Positions 19,198 through 26,327 of a DNA stretch of 64,000 nucleotides are shown here, piece after piece. The stretch is taken from NCBI GenBank assembly GCA_947567625.1, contig CANONN010000008.1:1-64000 (forward strand), given 5' to 3'. Every line of letters begins with the position of its first letter. Position 1 is the stretch's first letter. Made by a program: the position numbers and the translations under genes. Origin of the DNA: an uncultured Roseburia sp. Lineage in GTDB: Bacteria > Bacillota > Clostridia > Lachnospirales > Lachnospiraceae. The notes beneath the pieces were generated by a model. That model made no database searches. It was not told the DNA's origin and was given only the letters and a program-made list of their open reading frames with translations.

Positions 19198-19260
19198 CAT
19201 GAAAAAATCCAACGCCTCCCACCGCATCGGCGCGGTGCCGCCTCCCTGATAGGCGGCTTC
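19198..19260 (-). promoter_or_regulatory. Two hairpins in the feoA-feoB spacer
   Basis: On the minus strand GCCGCCT and AGGCGGC form a perfect stem (19239-19259 region), followed by CACCGC/GCGGTG (19220-19237 region) and then, about 12 bases later, GGATTTTTTC. The pair could be an attenuator or mRNA-processing site between feoA and feoB. The distance between the second stem and its T run argues against a simple terminator. Confidence 0.4.
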
Positions 19261-19262
19261 TT

Positions 19263-19278
19263 GTTAGTTTTAACTAAC
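19263..19278. promoter_or_regulatory. GTTAGT-TTTA-ACTAAC palindrome upstream of feoB
   Basis: Six-base half-sites GTTAGT (19263-19268) and ACTAAC (19273-19278) are separated by four bases, exactly the spacing used in the feo promoter at 19965-19980. They resemble the half-sites of DtxR/IdeR-type iron-dependent repressors (GTTAG...CTAAC). It lies 14 bp past the feoA stop and 190 bp upstream of feoB. Confidence 0.6.
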
Positions 19279-19292
19279 CATTGGGCAATATT

Positions 19293-19514
19293 TTACTTCA
19301 CGCAGACCATCGCCGCATCCGCCTTGCGCAGAGACAGCTCATACCCTCTGACAGTGACCTCTACCGGGTCCCCCAGGGGCGCAACTTTTCTTACCATAAC
19401 CTCCACACCTTTTGTGATGCCCATATCCATGATTCTTCTCTTTACCGCTCCCCCGCCGGTCAGCTCTGCCACCGTCACGGTCTCACCGACCTTGATATCC
19501 CTCAATGTTTTCAT
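19293..19514 (-). CDS. feoA: FeoA-type SH3-like protein (second copy in operon)
   Basis: 73 residues beginning MKTLRDIKVGETVTVAELTG, with the family's GGAVKRRIMDMGITKGVEV and the C-terminal VTVRGYELSLRKADAAMV. FeoA is a small cytoplasmic beta-barrel that helps FeoB. The start at 19514 begins the conserved domain. The reading frame overlaps the end of the first feoA gene by 32 bp, indicating translational coupling. Confidence 0.9.
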   Translation of the reverse strand: MKTLRDIKVGETVTVAELTGGGAVKRRIMDMGITKGVEVMVRKVAPLGDPVEVTVRGYELSLRKADAAMVCVK

Positions 19515-19749
19515 CTTCCCTGTCTTCCTTTCTCCGCCTTTCAATCATAATCCTGTTTGCCATGTCACTGCCGATTGCCACACGGGAATCTTTGACATTG
19601 ACAATCAGACTGCCGCAATTTTTGGAAATCACCGAAACCGTACCTCCCGGCACGAAACCGAGTTTCTCCAAAAACCGTCTCGTCTCCTCCCTGCCGACTA
19701 TCTTTTTGATCATATTGGGCTCTCCCGCCGCTGCCATTGTTAAAGGCAT
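19483..19749 (-). CDS. feoA: FeoA-type protein (first gene of the feo operon)
   Basis: 88 residues: MPLTMAAAGEPNMIKKIVG, then RRFLEKLGFVPGGTVSVIS and the terminal IGSDMANRIMI, a second and more divergent FeoA domain with a charged tail. The start at 19749 follows AGGAGG by six bases. The frame is open upstream through the 40-bp tandem repeats, but those codons are not FeoA-like. Two FeoA proteins before FeoB are common in Clostridia. Confidence 0.88.
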   Translation of the reverse strand: MPLTMAAAGEPNMIKKIVGREETRRFLEKLGFVPGGTVSVISKNCGSLIVNVKDSRVAIGSDMANRIMIERRRKEDREDENIEGYQGR

Positions 19750-19775
19750 AACAACCTCCTCTCTCCTGCCAACGT

Positions 19776-19891
19776 CATTGTGTTCGGCATTTTCCTGCCT
19801 CTTCAATCCCATTGCCATTGTGATCAGCACTTTCCTGCCTCTTCAATCCCACTGTCATTGTGTTCGGCACTTTTTGCCTCTACAATGCCCG
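19776..19891. repeat. Three tandem 40-bp repeats in the feo leader
   Basis: Units start at 19776, 19816 and 19856 with CATTGTG(T/A)TC(G/A)GCA and continue TTTCCTGCCTCTTCAATCCC. The first two differ at about six positions; the third is truncated and more divergent. Units are contiguous without spacers. On the mRNA each carries AGAGGCAGGAAA(A/G)TG, a purine-rich, ribosome-site-like word before an ATG or GTG. Confidence 0.75.
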
Positions 19892-19964
19892 ATTACATGT
19901 TAAACGCGCTGGCCAAGCACTTAGATGCGAATCGAAAAATACATGCTTCACATCTGTTTTCAAG

Positions 19965-19996
19965 GTTAGTATACACTAACTTGAGTTAGTTGTCAA
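19965..19996 (-). promoter_or_regulatory. feo promoter overlapped by three alternating half-sites
   Basis: On the minus strand a perfect TTGACA (19991-19996) and TATACT (19968-19973) are 17 bp apart. Half-sites GTTAGT (19965-19970), ACTAAC (19975-19980) and GTTAGT (19985-19990) fill the spacer and cover the -10, each four bases apart, forming two overlapping palindromes. The words match the DtxR/IdeR/MntR-type half-site. Repression by Fe2+ or Mn2+ is the obvious expectation, since the genes are for iron uptake. Confidence 0.8.
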
Positions 19997-20099
19997 TAAC
20001 TTTATTACAAACGATATCATTAGATTTTTGAAAAATCCGCATCCGTTTAGGAAACCGCCCCATTTTCAAAATCCTGCGCAATCTCAAATTCACACATAA

Positions 20100-20975
20100 T
20101 CACACAAGCCCTCTTTGAAAATCAGCGATAAATCTTTCCGCAATCGGCGAGAGCATCTGCTGCTTTTTCCATACCAAAAACATGGGAGAAGTCAAATACG
20201 GCTTTAAGGGAATTGCGATTAAGCCGCTGTCTTTGCCGGTGTCTATCAATCGGTCAAATGTCAACAGACATCCCAAGCCTTTTTGCACGAAAAGAGACGC
20301 GTTATATGCGAGTCTGAAACTGCCCTCTAAATGAAGTTTGGAAAACGTGCTGCCGGCCCAACGGGGAATATCTTTTTCCCATGCCTGTTCCGAACAGAAT
20401 AATGGTTTACCGATTAAATCTGTGGGCGTGAGAAAGGCTTTTGCTGCGAGTTCATCCGCTGTCGAAACAATGGCAACCCATTTGTCAGACGCGGGAAAAG
20501 GGGCAACATAATATTTATTATAGTCGGGAGATTCCACGATAGCGGCAAAATCCAAAAGCCCTTTTTCAAGTTTCTCAAGAACCTGTTCCGAATCACCGCT
20601 TGTAATATGATATTTGAGATTGGGGTATTTGATTTTGAATTCTTTGATAAACTCTGCAAGGAAACCGATCTGATAGCTCTCGGCAAGACCAAAATAAAGG
20701 TCGCCGCCTGTAATATCGTTCATGGAATGAAAGCTCTCCGCAATCTTATCGGCCATGGAAAGAATGTCCTGCGCCTGATTGCAGAGAAAGACACCGGCTT
20801 CCGTCAATTCAATATGAAAGCTGTGACGGATAAAAAGCTTTTGCCCAAGCTCATCCTCCAGAGACTTGATCTGCCTGGAAAGCGCAGGCTGTGAGACATG
20901 CAAAATCCCCGCCGCTTTTGTCATATTTCCTTCCCGTGCAATTGCTAAGAAATTTTGTAATGTTTTCAATTCCAT
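20100..20975 (-). CDS. LysR-family transcriptional regulator
   Basis: 291 residues with the standard N-terminal winged helix-turn-helix (MELKTLQNFLAIAREGNMTKAAGILHVSQPALSRQIKSLEDELG split over residues 1-44) and a C-terminal effector-binding domain starting at about residue 90 (GDLYFGLAES). It is divergent from the alpha/beta hydrolase remnant at 21279-22510, which was probably its target gene. The target is now inactive, while the regulator frame is intact. The inducer is unknown. Confidence 0.9.
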   Translation of the reverse strand: MELKTLQNFLAIAREGNMTKAAGILHVSQPALSRQIKSLEDELGQKLFIRHSFHIELTEAGVFLCNQAQDILSMADKIAESFHSMNDITGGDLYFGLAESYQIGFLAEFIKEFKIKYPNLKYHITSGDSEQVLEKLEKGLLDFAAIVESPDYNKYYVAPFPASDKWVAIVSTADELAAKAFLTPTDLIGKPLFCSEQAWEKDIPRWAGSTFSKLHLEGSFRLAYNASLFVQKGLGCLLTFDRLIDTGKDSGLIAIPLKPYLTSPMFLVWKKQQMLSPIAERFIADFQRGLV

Positions 20976-20987
20976 TTTAATCCCCCT

Positions 20988-21100
20988 GCCGCCTTTGGCG
21001 GCTCAAATAGGTATGAAAAACGCCGCTTTTGCGTTTTTCTTGTGTGAAATTAATACTTCTTAGGCAGTGTTTTTTGCTGCCTTAGATGTATTTTTCACAC
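20988..21100. repeat. Chain of hairpins between lysR and the hydrolase remnant
   Basis: Three stems follow one another: GCCGCC-TTT-GGCGGC (20988-21002), AAAAACGC with GCGTTTTT (21016-21023/21031-21038), and GTGTGAAA (21042-21049) with TTTCACAC (21093-21100) enclosing AGGCAG/CTGCCT. The middle hairpin could terminate transcription, but no gene ends here: it lies in the lysR 5' region. It resembles in design the inserts in the neighbouring pseudogene. The 303-bp gap holds nothing else recognisable. Confidence 0.55.
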
Positions 21101-21431
21101 TATGCCCCTTTCCTATAGCCGTACTATTATATCATGATATGCAAAATTTAAATAGCAAGAAATGTAAAATTAGCATTAGCAAATAGCAAGACACGCAACT
21201 ATACTATTCCTATGATCTGCCGGAGCGTCTCCGTCGGAAAGGTGCCTGCACGATCAACTGTTATGATAAGGAGAATATTTGAAAATGATGAAAACGGAGA
21301 AACTTAATCTAGTGACGGAATGGGATAAGACATTTGCCAAGAGTGAAAAAGTCGACCATCGGAAAGTGACATTCGTAAACCGTTACGGCATTACGCTTGC
21401 AGCCGATTTGTATTGTCCAAAGATCTTAGAA

Positions 21432-21528
21432 TCAATTAGGGAAGCGCCATCTTCCCCAACTCGTCGCGCGCCCCTTGCGCCGCATAGCGGCATGTTTCCG
21501 CCGCACGGAGCTGTGCATAAAAAAGCCG
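21432..21528 (+). repeat. Hairpin-rich insert 1 in the hydrolase remnant
   Basis: The segment encodes Pro/Ala/His-rich residues (REAPSSPTRRAPLAPHSG) that do not belong to the hydrolase fold and interrupts the CPK...GKLPALAV junction. It contains GGGAAG-CGCCAT-CTTCCC (21439-21456) and further GC-rich stems (GCGGC/GCCGC, GCAC/GTGC). Its length keeps the reading frame. The boundaries are estimates. Confidence 0.55.
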
Positions 21529-22025
21529 GAAAACTTCCCGCACTTGCAGTCAGCGGACCATTTGGCGCAGTAAAGGAACAGTGCTCGGGACTATATGCAC
21601 AGACAATGGCAGAAAAAGGCTATCTTACCATTGCGTTTGACCCCTCTTACACCGGTGAAAGCGGCGGCTTGCCAAGATTTATGGCATCGCCTGATATCAA
21701 CACGGAGGATTTTCAGGCGGCTGTAGATTTTTTGTCCGTTCAGGACAATGTCGACGCGGAAAAAATCGGTATCATCGGTATCTGCGGGTGGGGCGGAATG
21801 GCTCTCAATGCCGCTGCCCTGGATACAAGAATTAAGGCAACGGTTGTCTCCATTATGTATGATATGGCAAGGGTCAACGCCAACGGATATTTCGATGCCG
21901 CCGATTCCAAGGACGCCAGATATGAGACAAAGAAATCCTTAAATGCCACAAGGACAAAAGAGTACAAAAACGGAATCTACCAACGAGCAGGCGGATGTCT
22001 GCCGCTTCCTGTTCCCGCAGAGATA

Positions 22026-22157
22026 CCTTACTGTGAAAAATCATCTTGATCGCTGATTTTTCACAGACAGATTTGTGCCGAAGCGTCACAAATTTAAATC
22101 GCATTGCCGAATCTGACATTCGGCTTGCGTTCCTGCGCGATAAATCGCTTCGCAATG
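22026..22157 (+). repeat. Hairpin-chain insert 2 in the hydrolase remnant
   Basis: Four perfect stems follow each other: CTGTGAAAAATCA/TGATTTTTCACAG (22031-22043/22054-22066), ATTTGTG/CACAAAT (22071-22077/22087-22093), GCCGAAT/ATTCGGC (22106-22112/22118-22124) and GCGAT-AA-ATCGC (22137-22148). The borders share GAGAT...TGTGAAA, an imperfect direct repeat. The insert breaks the hydrolase frame. It has no coding content of its own. Confidence 0.65.
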
Positions 22158-22552
22158 GAGATTTCTATGTGAAAGATTACAGCGAATACTACAAGGGCCG
22201 GGCCTATCATGAGAGAAGCCTTAATTCCAATGAGGGTTGGAATACCCTGGGCTGCCTGTCATTTACAAATCAGCCGATTTTAGCATACAGCAATGAAATC
22301 CGAAGCGCGGTTCTCATGATACATGGCGAAAAGGCACATAGCTGCTATTTCGGCAAAGATGCCTGCGAAGCCATGGTAAAAGACAGCAGCTATACGCACA
22401 ATAAGGAGCTCCTCATCATTCCCGATGCCGTCCACACCGACTTGTATGATAATTGAAATGTCATCCCGTTCGACAAGATGGCTGATTTCTTCATGAAAAA
22501 CTTGACCTAATTAAGAGAAAACGAACAGAACGAAGCAGCGCCGTTTTGTTTG

Positions 22553-23620
22553 CTATTCCGCAGTCATCATAATTTTAATGTAATCCTGGGTCTTATCCCG
22601 CATGATCTGAAATCCCTGCCAAAGTTCTTCGATCGAGAATGTATGGGTGATCAGCTTCTTGGGAGCAACACGCTTTGATGCCAGCTTCTGTATGACATAC
22701 TGCCAGTCGTCAAGCGCTCCGTTATCCGGCTCTGTGCCGGAAAACGAAGAGTTCCAGGTCCCTGTCACGCGAAGCTGGTGTCGAAGAATCTTCCAGTAAG
22801 TATTTTGCTCTAAATTCATACCGGAATACGGATTGCCGACCAGACAGATCTTTCCTGCGGGAGCCGCCAGATCAATCGCCTGTGAGACCGTCTGATTCTT
22901 TCCCACACATTCAAAGAAAACATCCGCACCGTACGCATCTGTATGACGCATGATAAAGTCCCGCACATCCTCACTCCTGCTGTCACAATACCGCGCACCG
23001 CACACGCCAAGCCGCTGTGCCGTCTGCTTCTGAAACTCCTTATTTCCGATCACTAAAATATTTTGTATTCCCCGCTCGAGCAAAAACATCGTCAGCAACT
23101 GACCGATCGTGCCCAACCCAGCCACGACAACCGTATCATTCGGCGCAATCTCCACACGCCGCATGGCATGTACCGCCACCGCCATCGGCTCAAGCATCGC
23201 GGCCTCCTCAAACGACACCTGCTCCGGCAGCCGCAGCAGGTTCCACGTTGGCACCGCGACATACTCCGCGAACCCGCCGTCCTTTCGCGAACCCAGATAA
23301 CTATAATTCCGGCACATCTCATACGCCCCGTCCTGACATGGCCTGCATGTCCTGCACGGAATCAGCGGAAACACCCCAACCCGGCTGCCCAGCCACTGCC
23401 CGTCAACCTGACTGCCCGTTTTTACAACCTCTCCCGCAAATTCATGTCCGGGAACGAGCGGCATCCGATGGGCGCCATTTTCGTAGATGCGGGGGATATC
23501 AGAGCCGCAGATCCCGGCTGCTTTTACAGATACCAATACCTCATCTTCCGCCAGGTGCGGCTCGCCTACCTCCTCAAAACGAAAATCGCCAATTCCATGT
23601 AATACCCATGCCTTCATCAT
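22553..23620 (-). CDS. Zinc-dependent medium-chain dehydrogenase, polyol-phosphate type (TarJ/GatD-like)
   Basis: 355 residues. The N-terminal half has AAGICGSDI (catalytic zinc Cys), PGHEFAGEV (zinc His) and the structural-zinc cysteines in PCRTCRPCQDGAYEMC; the Rossmann part has VVAGLGTIGQLLTMFLLERG. Closest by eye are galactitol-1-phosphate 5-dehydrogenases and the ribulose-5-phosphate reductase TarJ. Because it sits next to a TarI-like cytidylyltransferase, reduction of a ketose-phosphate to a polyol-phosphate for a CDP-polyol is the likely job. Last gene of the glycan locus. Confidence 0.75.
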   Translation of the reverse strand: MMKAWVLHGIGDFRFEEVGEPHLAEDEVLVSVKAAGICGSDIPRIYENGAHRMPLVPGHEFAGEVVKTGSQVDGQWLGSRVGVFPLIPCRTCRPCQDGAYEMCRNYSYLGSRKDGGFAEYVAVPTWNLLRLPEQVSFEEAAMLEPMAVAVHAMRRVEIAPNDTVVVAGLGTIGQLLTMFLLERGIQNILVIGNKEFQKQTAQRLGVCGARYCDSRSEDVRDFIMRHTDAYGADVFFECVGKNQTVSQAIDLAAPAGKICLVGNPYSGMNLEQNTYWKILRHQLRVTGTWNSSFSGTEPDNGALDDWQYVIQKLASKRVAPKKLITHTFSIEELWQGFQIMRDKTQDYIKIMMTAE

Positions 23621-23649
23621 CTAACCCCCATGTTACGGCTCTGCCGCAC

Positions 23650-24348
23650 TCAAATCATTGTGGACGCGATCTCCAAAAAACGCTCCAAGTCCGCCTGCGT
23701 CGTGATCTTAAAATTGCCCTCGTCGCCCGGTATCATGGCAATGTCCATCCCGGCGAGTATCGCAGGCTCGGTGGAACCGTTGATCGCCAAAATGCGCTCC
23801 GGCAAAAGTCTTTGATTTGCCTCATAATATTTGCCGTAGACAAATACCTCCGGCGCCTGACCCGCAAATATCTTTGTGCGCTCTAACAGTCTGGCAACCG
23901 TATTCCCGTCGTCACTTTCGTACACAGTATCTTTCATCGCAAGCACCGGCATTGCCCCCTCGTGTTTTGAGGCCGCATTGATACAGTCCTCCACCTGCCG
24001 CTCTGACAGAAGCGGCCTCGCCGCGTCATGGATAAATACATAATCCGCGTCCGCCGCAACCTCCCTGATATCACAAAGCGCGTGGTAAATCGACATCTGC
24101 CGATTCTCTCCCGGCACAGAAAAGCCATGAAACTTACCATGGAGATCATATTGATTTAACTGTTCCCCGATATACTGCTGCCAACTCTCTGCCGCAACAA
24201 TCTGAATCTGATCAATATGGCCGCTGTCACAGAGGCGTTTGAGGCCAAACGCTATCACTGGCCTGCCGTAGACTTCGATATACTGTTTTGGTATCTCTCC
24301 CCCAAGCCTTGTCCCGAATCCGCCGGACAAAAGTATCGCTATGTTCAT
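23650..24348 (-). CDS. IspD/TarI-family cytidylyltransferase
   Basis: 232 residues. The nucleotide-binding loop is LLSGGFGTRLGGEIPKQY, followed by FIHDAARPLL and the C-terminal GNFKITTQADLERF. IspD makes CDP-methylerythritol; the close relative TarI makes CDP-ribitol for wall teichoic acid. The glycan-locus context and the partner dehydrogenase favour a CDP-polyol over isoprenoid synthesis. The loop reads GGFGTRLG rather than the usual A-rich IspD loop (AAGxGxRMG), which also favours a TarI-like role. It lies 29 bp upstream of the dehydrogenase gene and is surely co-transcribed with it. Confidence 0.75.
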   Translation of the reverse strand: MNIAILLSGGFGTRLGGEIPKQYIEVYGRPVIAFGLKRLCDSGHIDQIQIVAAESWQQYIGEQLNQYDLHGKFHGFSVPGENRQMSIYHALCDIREVAADADYVFIHDAARPLLSERQVEDCINAASKHEGAMPVLAMKDTVYESDDGNTVARLLERTKIFAGQAPEVFVYGKYYEANQRLLPERILAINGSTEPAILAGMDIAMIPGDEGNFKITTQADLERFLEIASTMI

Positions 24349-24397
24349 CGCATCTCCGATCTATCGCTCACTGTTAGAAACATCTGTACCTCTTATC

Positions 24398-25372
24398 TTA
24401 CTTGCAATACTGGTCAACATAAACGCTCGCCTGCTGTATTGTCATGGAAAATTTATCCTGCAATCGTTGGAGCACTTCCTCTTTCGTTTGTCCCACTTCT
24501 ATACACAGCGCAACGAACGCATGAATTCCCTCTTTTAATCCTTCTTCCAGTCCTTCTTTTCTTCCCTCTTTTAATCCTTCTTCCAGTCCTTCTTTTCTTC
24601 CCTCTTTTAGTCCTTCTTCTAACCCTTCCTCTCTTGCTTCGGCTCTACATATCTGTCTGTATTTTTCTTCATCGAATTCAGTAAGGCACATATTTTTTAC
24701 CTCCTTTTGATTCTTTTCGAGCAAATCCTTAAGCACACCGTCTCTGATACATTCCCGCATCGCCATCTCAATCGCTTCCGCCATCGGCATAAACCGACTG
24801 TGTTCGCGGATGCGGCCGGTAAAAATAGAATATTCTTTCAGACTTTTGCATTTTTCCAATAACCACTTGTTATGTCCTATATTAACATTCATCATGGTTG
24901 CTGTCCACTCAAATTCGTGAGACATTTCCGGTTTTTCAAATGCATCTGATAATTTTAGCTTTATCATGTCCCCCGGCATATCCCGTTCATTTCCGTTATA
25001 TAGTACAATATACTTTGGCGTCGGTATTCTTACCAGCTTTCTTCCGTATATGGATTCGTTTTCAGGCAGCAGCTGACGGTACAAATCTGCAAAATAGAAC
25101 AATCCCCGCAGCGGCATATTCGGGTTGTATGTGCTCTGCTGCTCATAAAGATTAAGCTCTGTAAAGCAAATCAAAAAAGACAGATCATTTTTCATCTTCA
25201 TATACACCACATCCTCTAATGTCGTGTATTGCAAATCCTCTAATTGTGTATAATTACTTCTATTTAACGCATTGTACAAACTTAACGCATTCTCTTTGTC
25301 CGTTCCAAAAATCCGCCGAAACAACGAATCCTTTACGTTCCGATTCACTTTTACGCCTACATTCGTATTCAT
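24398..25372 (-). CDS. Rpn-family / PD-(D/E)XK nuclease-like putative transposase
   Basis: 324 residues. The front part (FRRIFGTDKENALSLYNAL, NDLSFLICFTELNLYEQQST with YNPNMPLRGLFYFADLY, then PKYIVLYNG) is the common Clostridial form of the Rpn/PDDEXK transposase family. Members are nucleases that promote recombination or act in defence. The C-terminus contains three 12-residue Glu/Lys/Gly/Leu repeats. The start at 25372 has GGAGG eight bases upstream; the frame opens eight codons earlier. It has its own promoter and interrupts the glycan locus, so it may be a late arrival. Confidence 0.8.
   Translation of the reverse strand: MNTNVGVKVNRNVKDSLFRRIFGTDKENALSLYNALNRSNYTQLEDLQYTTLEDVVYMKMKNDLSFLICFTELNLYEQQSTYNPNMPLRGLFYFADLYRQLLPENESIYGRKLVRIPTPKYIVLYNGNERDMPGDMIKLKLSDAFEKPEMSHEFEWTATMMNVNIGHNKWLLEKCKSLKEYSIFTGRIREHSRFMPMAEAIEMAMRECIRDGVLKDLLEKNQKEVKNMCLTEFDEEKYRQICRAEAREEGLEEGLKEGRKEGLEEGLKEGRKEGLEEGLKEGIHAFVALCIEVGQTKEEVLQRLQDKFSMTIQQASVYVDQYCK
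24528..24635. repeat. Three 36-bp tandem repeats within the Rpn-like gene
   Basis: Units begin at 24528, 24564 and 24600. The first two are identical, and the third has diverged. Each encodes 12 residues of the type KEGRKEGLEEGL. This DNA is prone to unit gain or loss without frame shift, which is typical of the linker of this family. Confidence 0.85.
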
Positions 25373-25458
25373 CTTAACCACCTCCACATCAGTCACATCG
25401 GCCTCTCATCTTTTAATCGGGCAGGGAAGATTATTGCCCTCCTAATTAAGTATAAATT

Positions 25459-25487
25459 ATCATAACAGATTGTGGAAAATTAGTAAA
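25459..25487 (-). promoter_or_regulatory. Promoter of the Rpn-like gene
   Basis: On the minus strand TTTACT (25482-25487) and TATGAT (25459-25464) are 17 bp apart, about 85 bp upstream of the ATG. The surrounding 240-bp gap is very AT-rich compared with the genes on both sides. Confidence 0.55.
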
Positions 25488-25633
25488 ATTGATCGTATTT
25501 CTTTGTGAAATTTGTACAAATTATTCACAAATTATCCGGCGTGTTTTTGACATGTCCTGGCGAAATATGGAAAATCAATTTGTAAACAATGCAGCTTTTA
25601 CCTGCCAGTACCCGTTTTTCCCCACATACGCAC

Positions 25634-26296
25634 CTAAAACTTCAATCGGCGAATATTCCCCAGCGTTTCCCCGTAGGGTTTTTCCTTGCCAAACAAGAGC
25701 GTGGTGCCAAGCACAAATCCCCGCACGCCTTTCGGCGCATATTCGAGTATTTTATCAGCGCTGCAGGCCCCGTCCCAGTAGATTTCAAAATCCATATCCT
25801 CTTTCATTGCCAGCAGTTTGGTAATCTTTTTACCGACATACGGCAGGTACATCTGCCCGGCATTTCCGGGATTAACTGACATCACCAGAACCTTTTTTAC
25901 GATGCGCAGCATTTCCATGATCGTCTCCACCGATGTGCCCGGATTAATGGCGATGCCCGGCGTCATGCCCGCATTGATGATATATTGCAGCGTGGTGGAC
26001 GGGTGATATTCCGCTTCCGGATGGATGTAGACGGTATCGCCCGGGCGCAGGCTGCTCAAAAACAGGCCGATATGATTATTCGGGTGCTCAATCATCAAGT
26101 GCACATCCAATGGCTTTGCCGTCGCTCCCGCGATATAGCGCATATCGTTTAGGGACATGGCAAAATTCGGCACATAGCGCCCATCCATAATATCGATATG
26201 AAACGAGTCAATACCGCCCTCCTCCAAGCTTTTTACTTCCTGCTCCAGATTGCCGTAATTGGCACACATCATGGAGGCTGTCAATTCAAAATCCAT
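25634..26296 (-). CDS. Ribulose-phosphate 3-epimerase-family protein
   Basis: 220 residues of TIM-barrel type: LTASMMCANYGNLEQEV at the start, SFHIDIMDGRYVPNFAM (metal and catalytic Asp region), LDVHLMIEHP, then SVNPGNAGQMYLP and the phosphate-binding end GFVLGTT. The family interconverts ribulose-5-phosphate and xylulose-5-phosphate or related ketose phosphates. As a member of a glycan locus with TarI/TarJ-like genes, it probably supplies the ketose-phosphate precursor of the polyol, rather than serving the pentose phosphate pathway. Confidence 0.82.
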   Translation of the reverse strand: MDFELTASMMCANYGNLEQEVKSLEEGGIDSFHIDIMDGRYVPNFAMSLNDMRYIAGATAKPLDVHLMIEHPNNHIGLFLSSLRPGDTVYIHPEAEYHPSTTLQYIINAGMTPGIAINPGTSVETIMEMLRIVKKVLVMSVNPGNAGQMYLPYVGKKITKLLAMKEDMDFEIYWDGACSADKILEYAPKGVRGFVLGTTLLFGKEKPYGETLGNIRRLKF

Positions 26297-26327
26297 CTAT
26301 GTACTCTCCCTGTCAAAATCATTCTTT

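Larger units (their letters stand above)
19750..20099 (-). promoter_or_regulatory. feo leader and upstream region
   Basis: This 350-bp gap contains the feo promoter and operator (19965-19996), a leader of about 210 nt, and three 40-bp tandem repeats inside that leader (19776-19891). The part between 20000 and 20099 downstream of lysR shows no clear hairpin terminator or gene. Confidence 0.6.
21279..22510 (+). pseudogene. Alpha/beta hydrolase (dienelactone-hydrolase-like), disrupted
   Basis: Recognisable pieces in order: KVTFVNRYGITLAADLYCP; KLPALAVSGPFGAVKEQ; LTIAFDPSYTGESGG; KIGIIGICGWGGMALNAAA (nucleophile elbow, with Cys in the GxCxG position); FVKDYSEYYKGRAYHERSL-like text; SAVLMIHGEKAHS; and HTDLYDN, the expected His. 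Three lesions are visible. An in-frame hairpin-rich insert near 21432-21528 adds about 30 residues. A second insert (about 22026-22157) ends the first frame at 22047-22049 and shifts frame. A TGA at 22454-22456 cuts off VIPFDKMADFFMKNLT, which still ends in TAA at 22510. The intact ancestor would have been about 310 residues. Confidence 0.8.

Noticed and set aside
19776-19891. Tandem repeats considered as a CRISPR array
   Set aside because: Units are contiguous, with no unique spacers, diverge from each other and have no cas genes nearby.
23650-24348. Assignment as isoprenoid IspD
   Set aside because: The family is shared, but the glycan locus, partner dehydrogenase and non-standard nucleotide loop favour a TarI-like role; kept as a family-level call.
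24528-24635. Repeats considered as intergenic or CRISPR-like
   Set aside because: They are in frame inside the Rpn-like gene and encode a 12-residue charged repeat.
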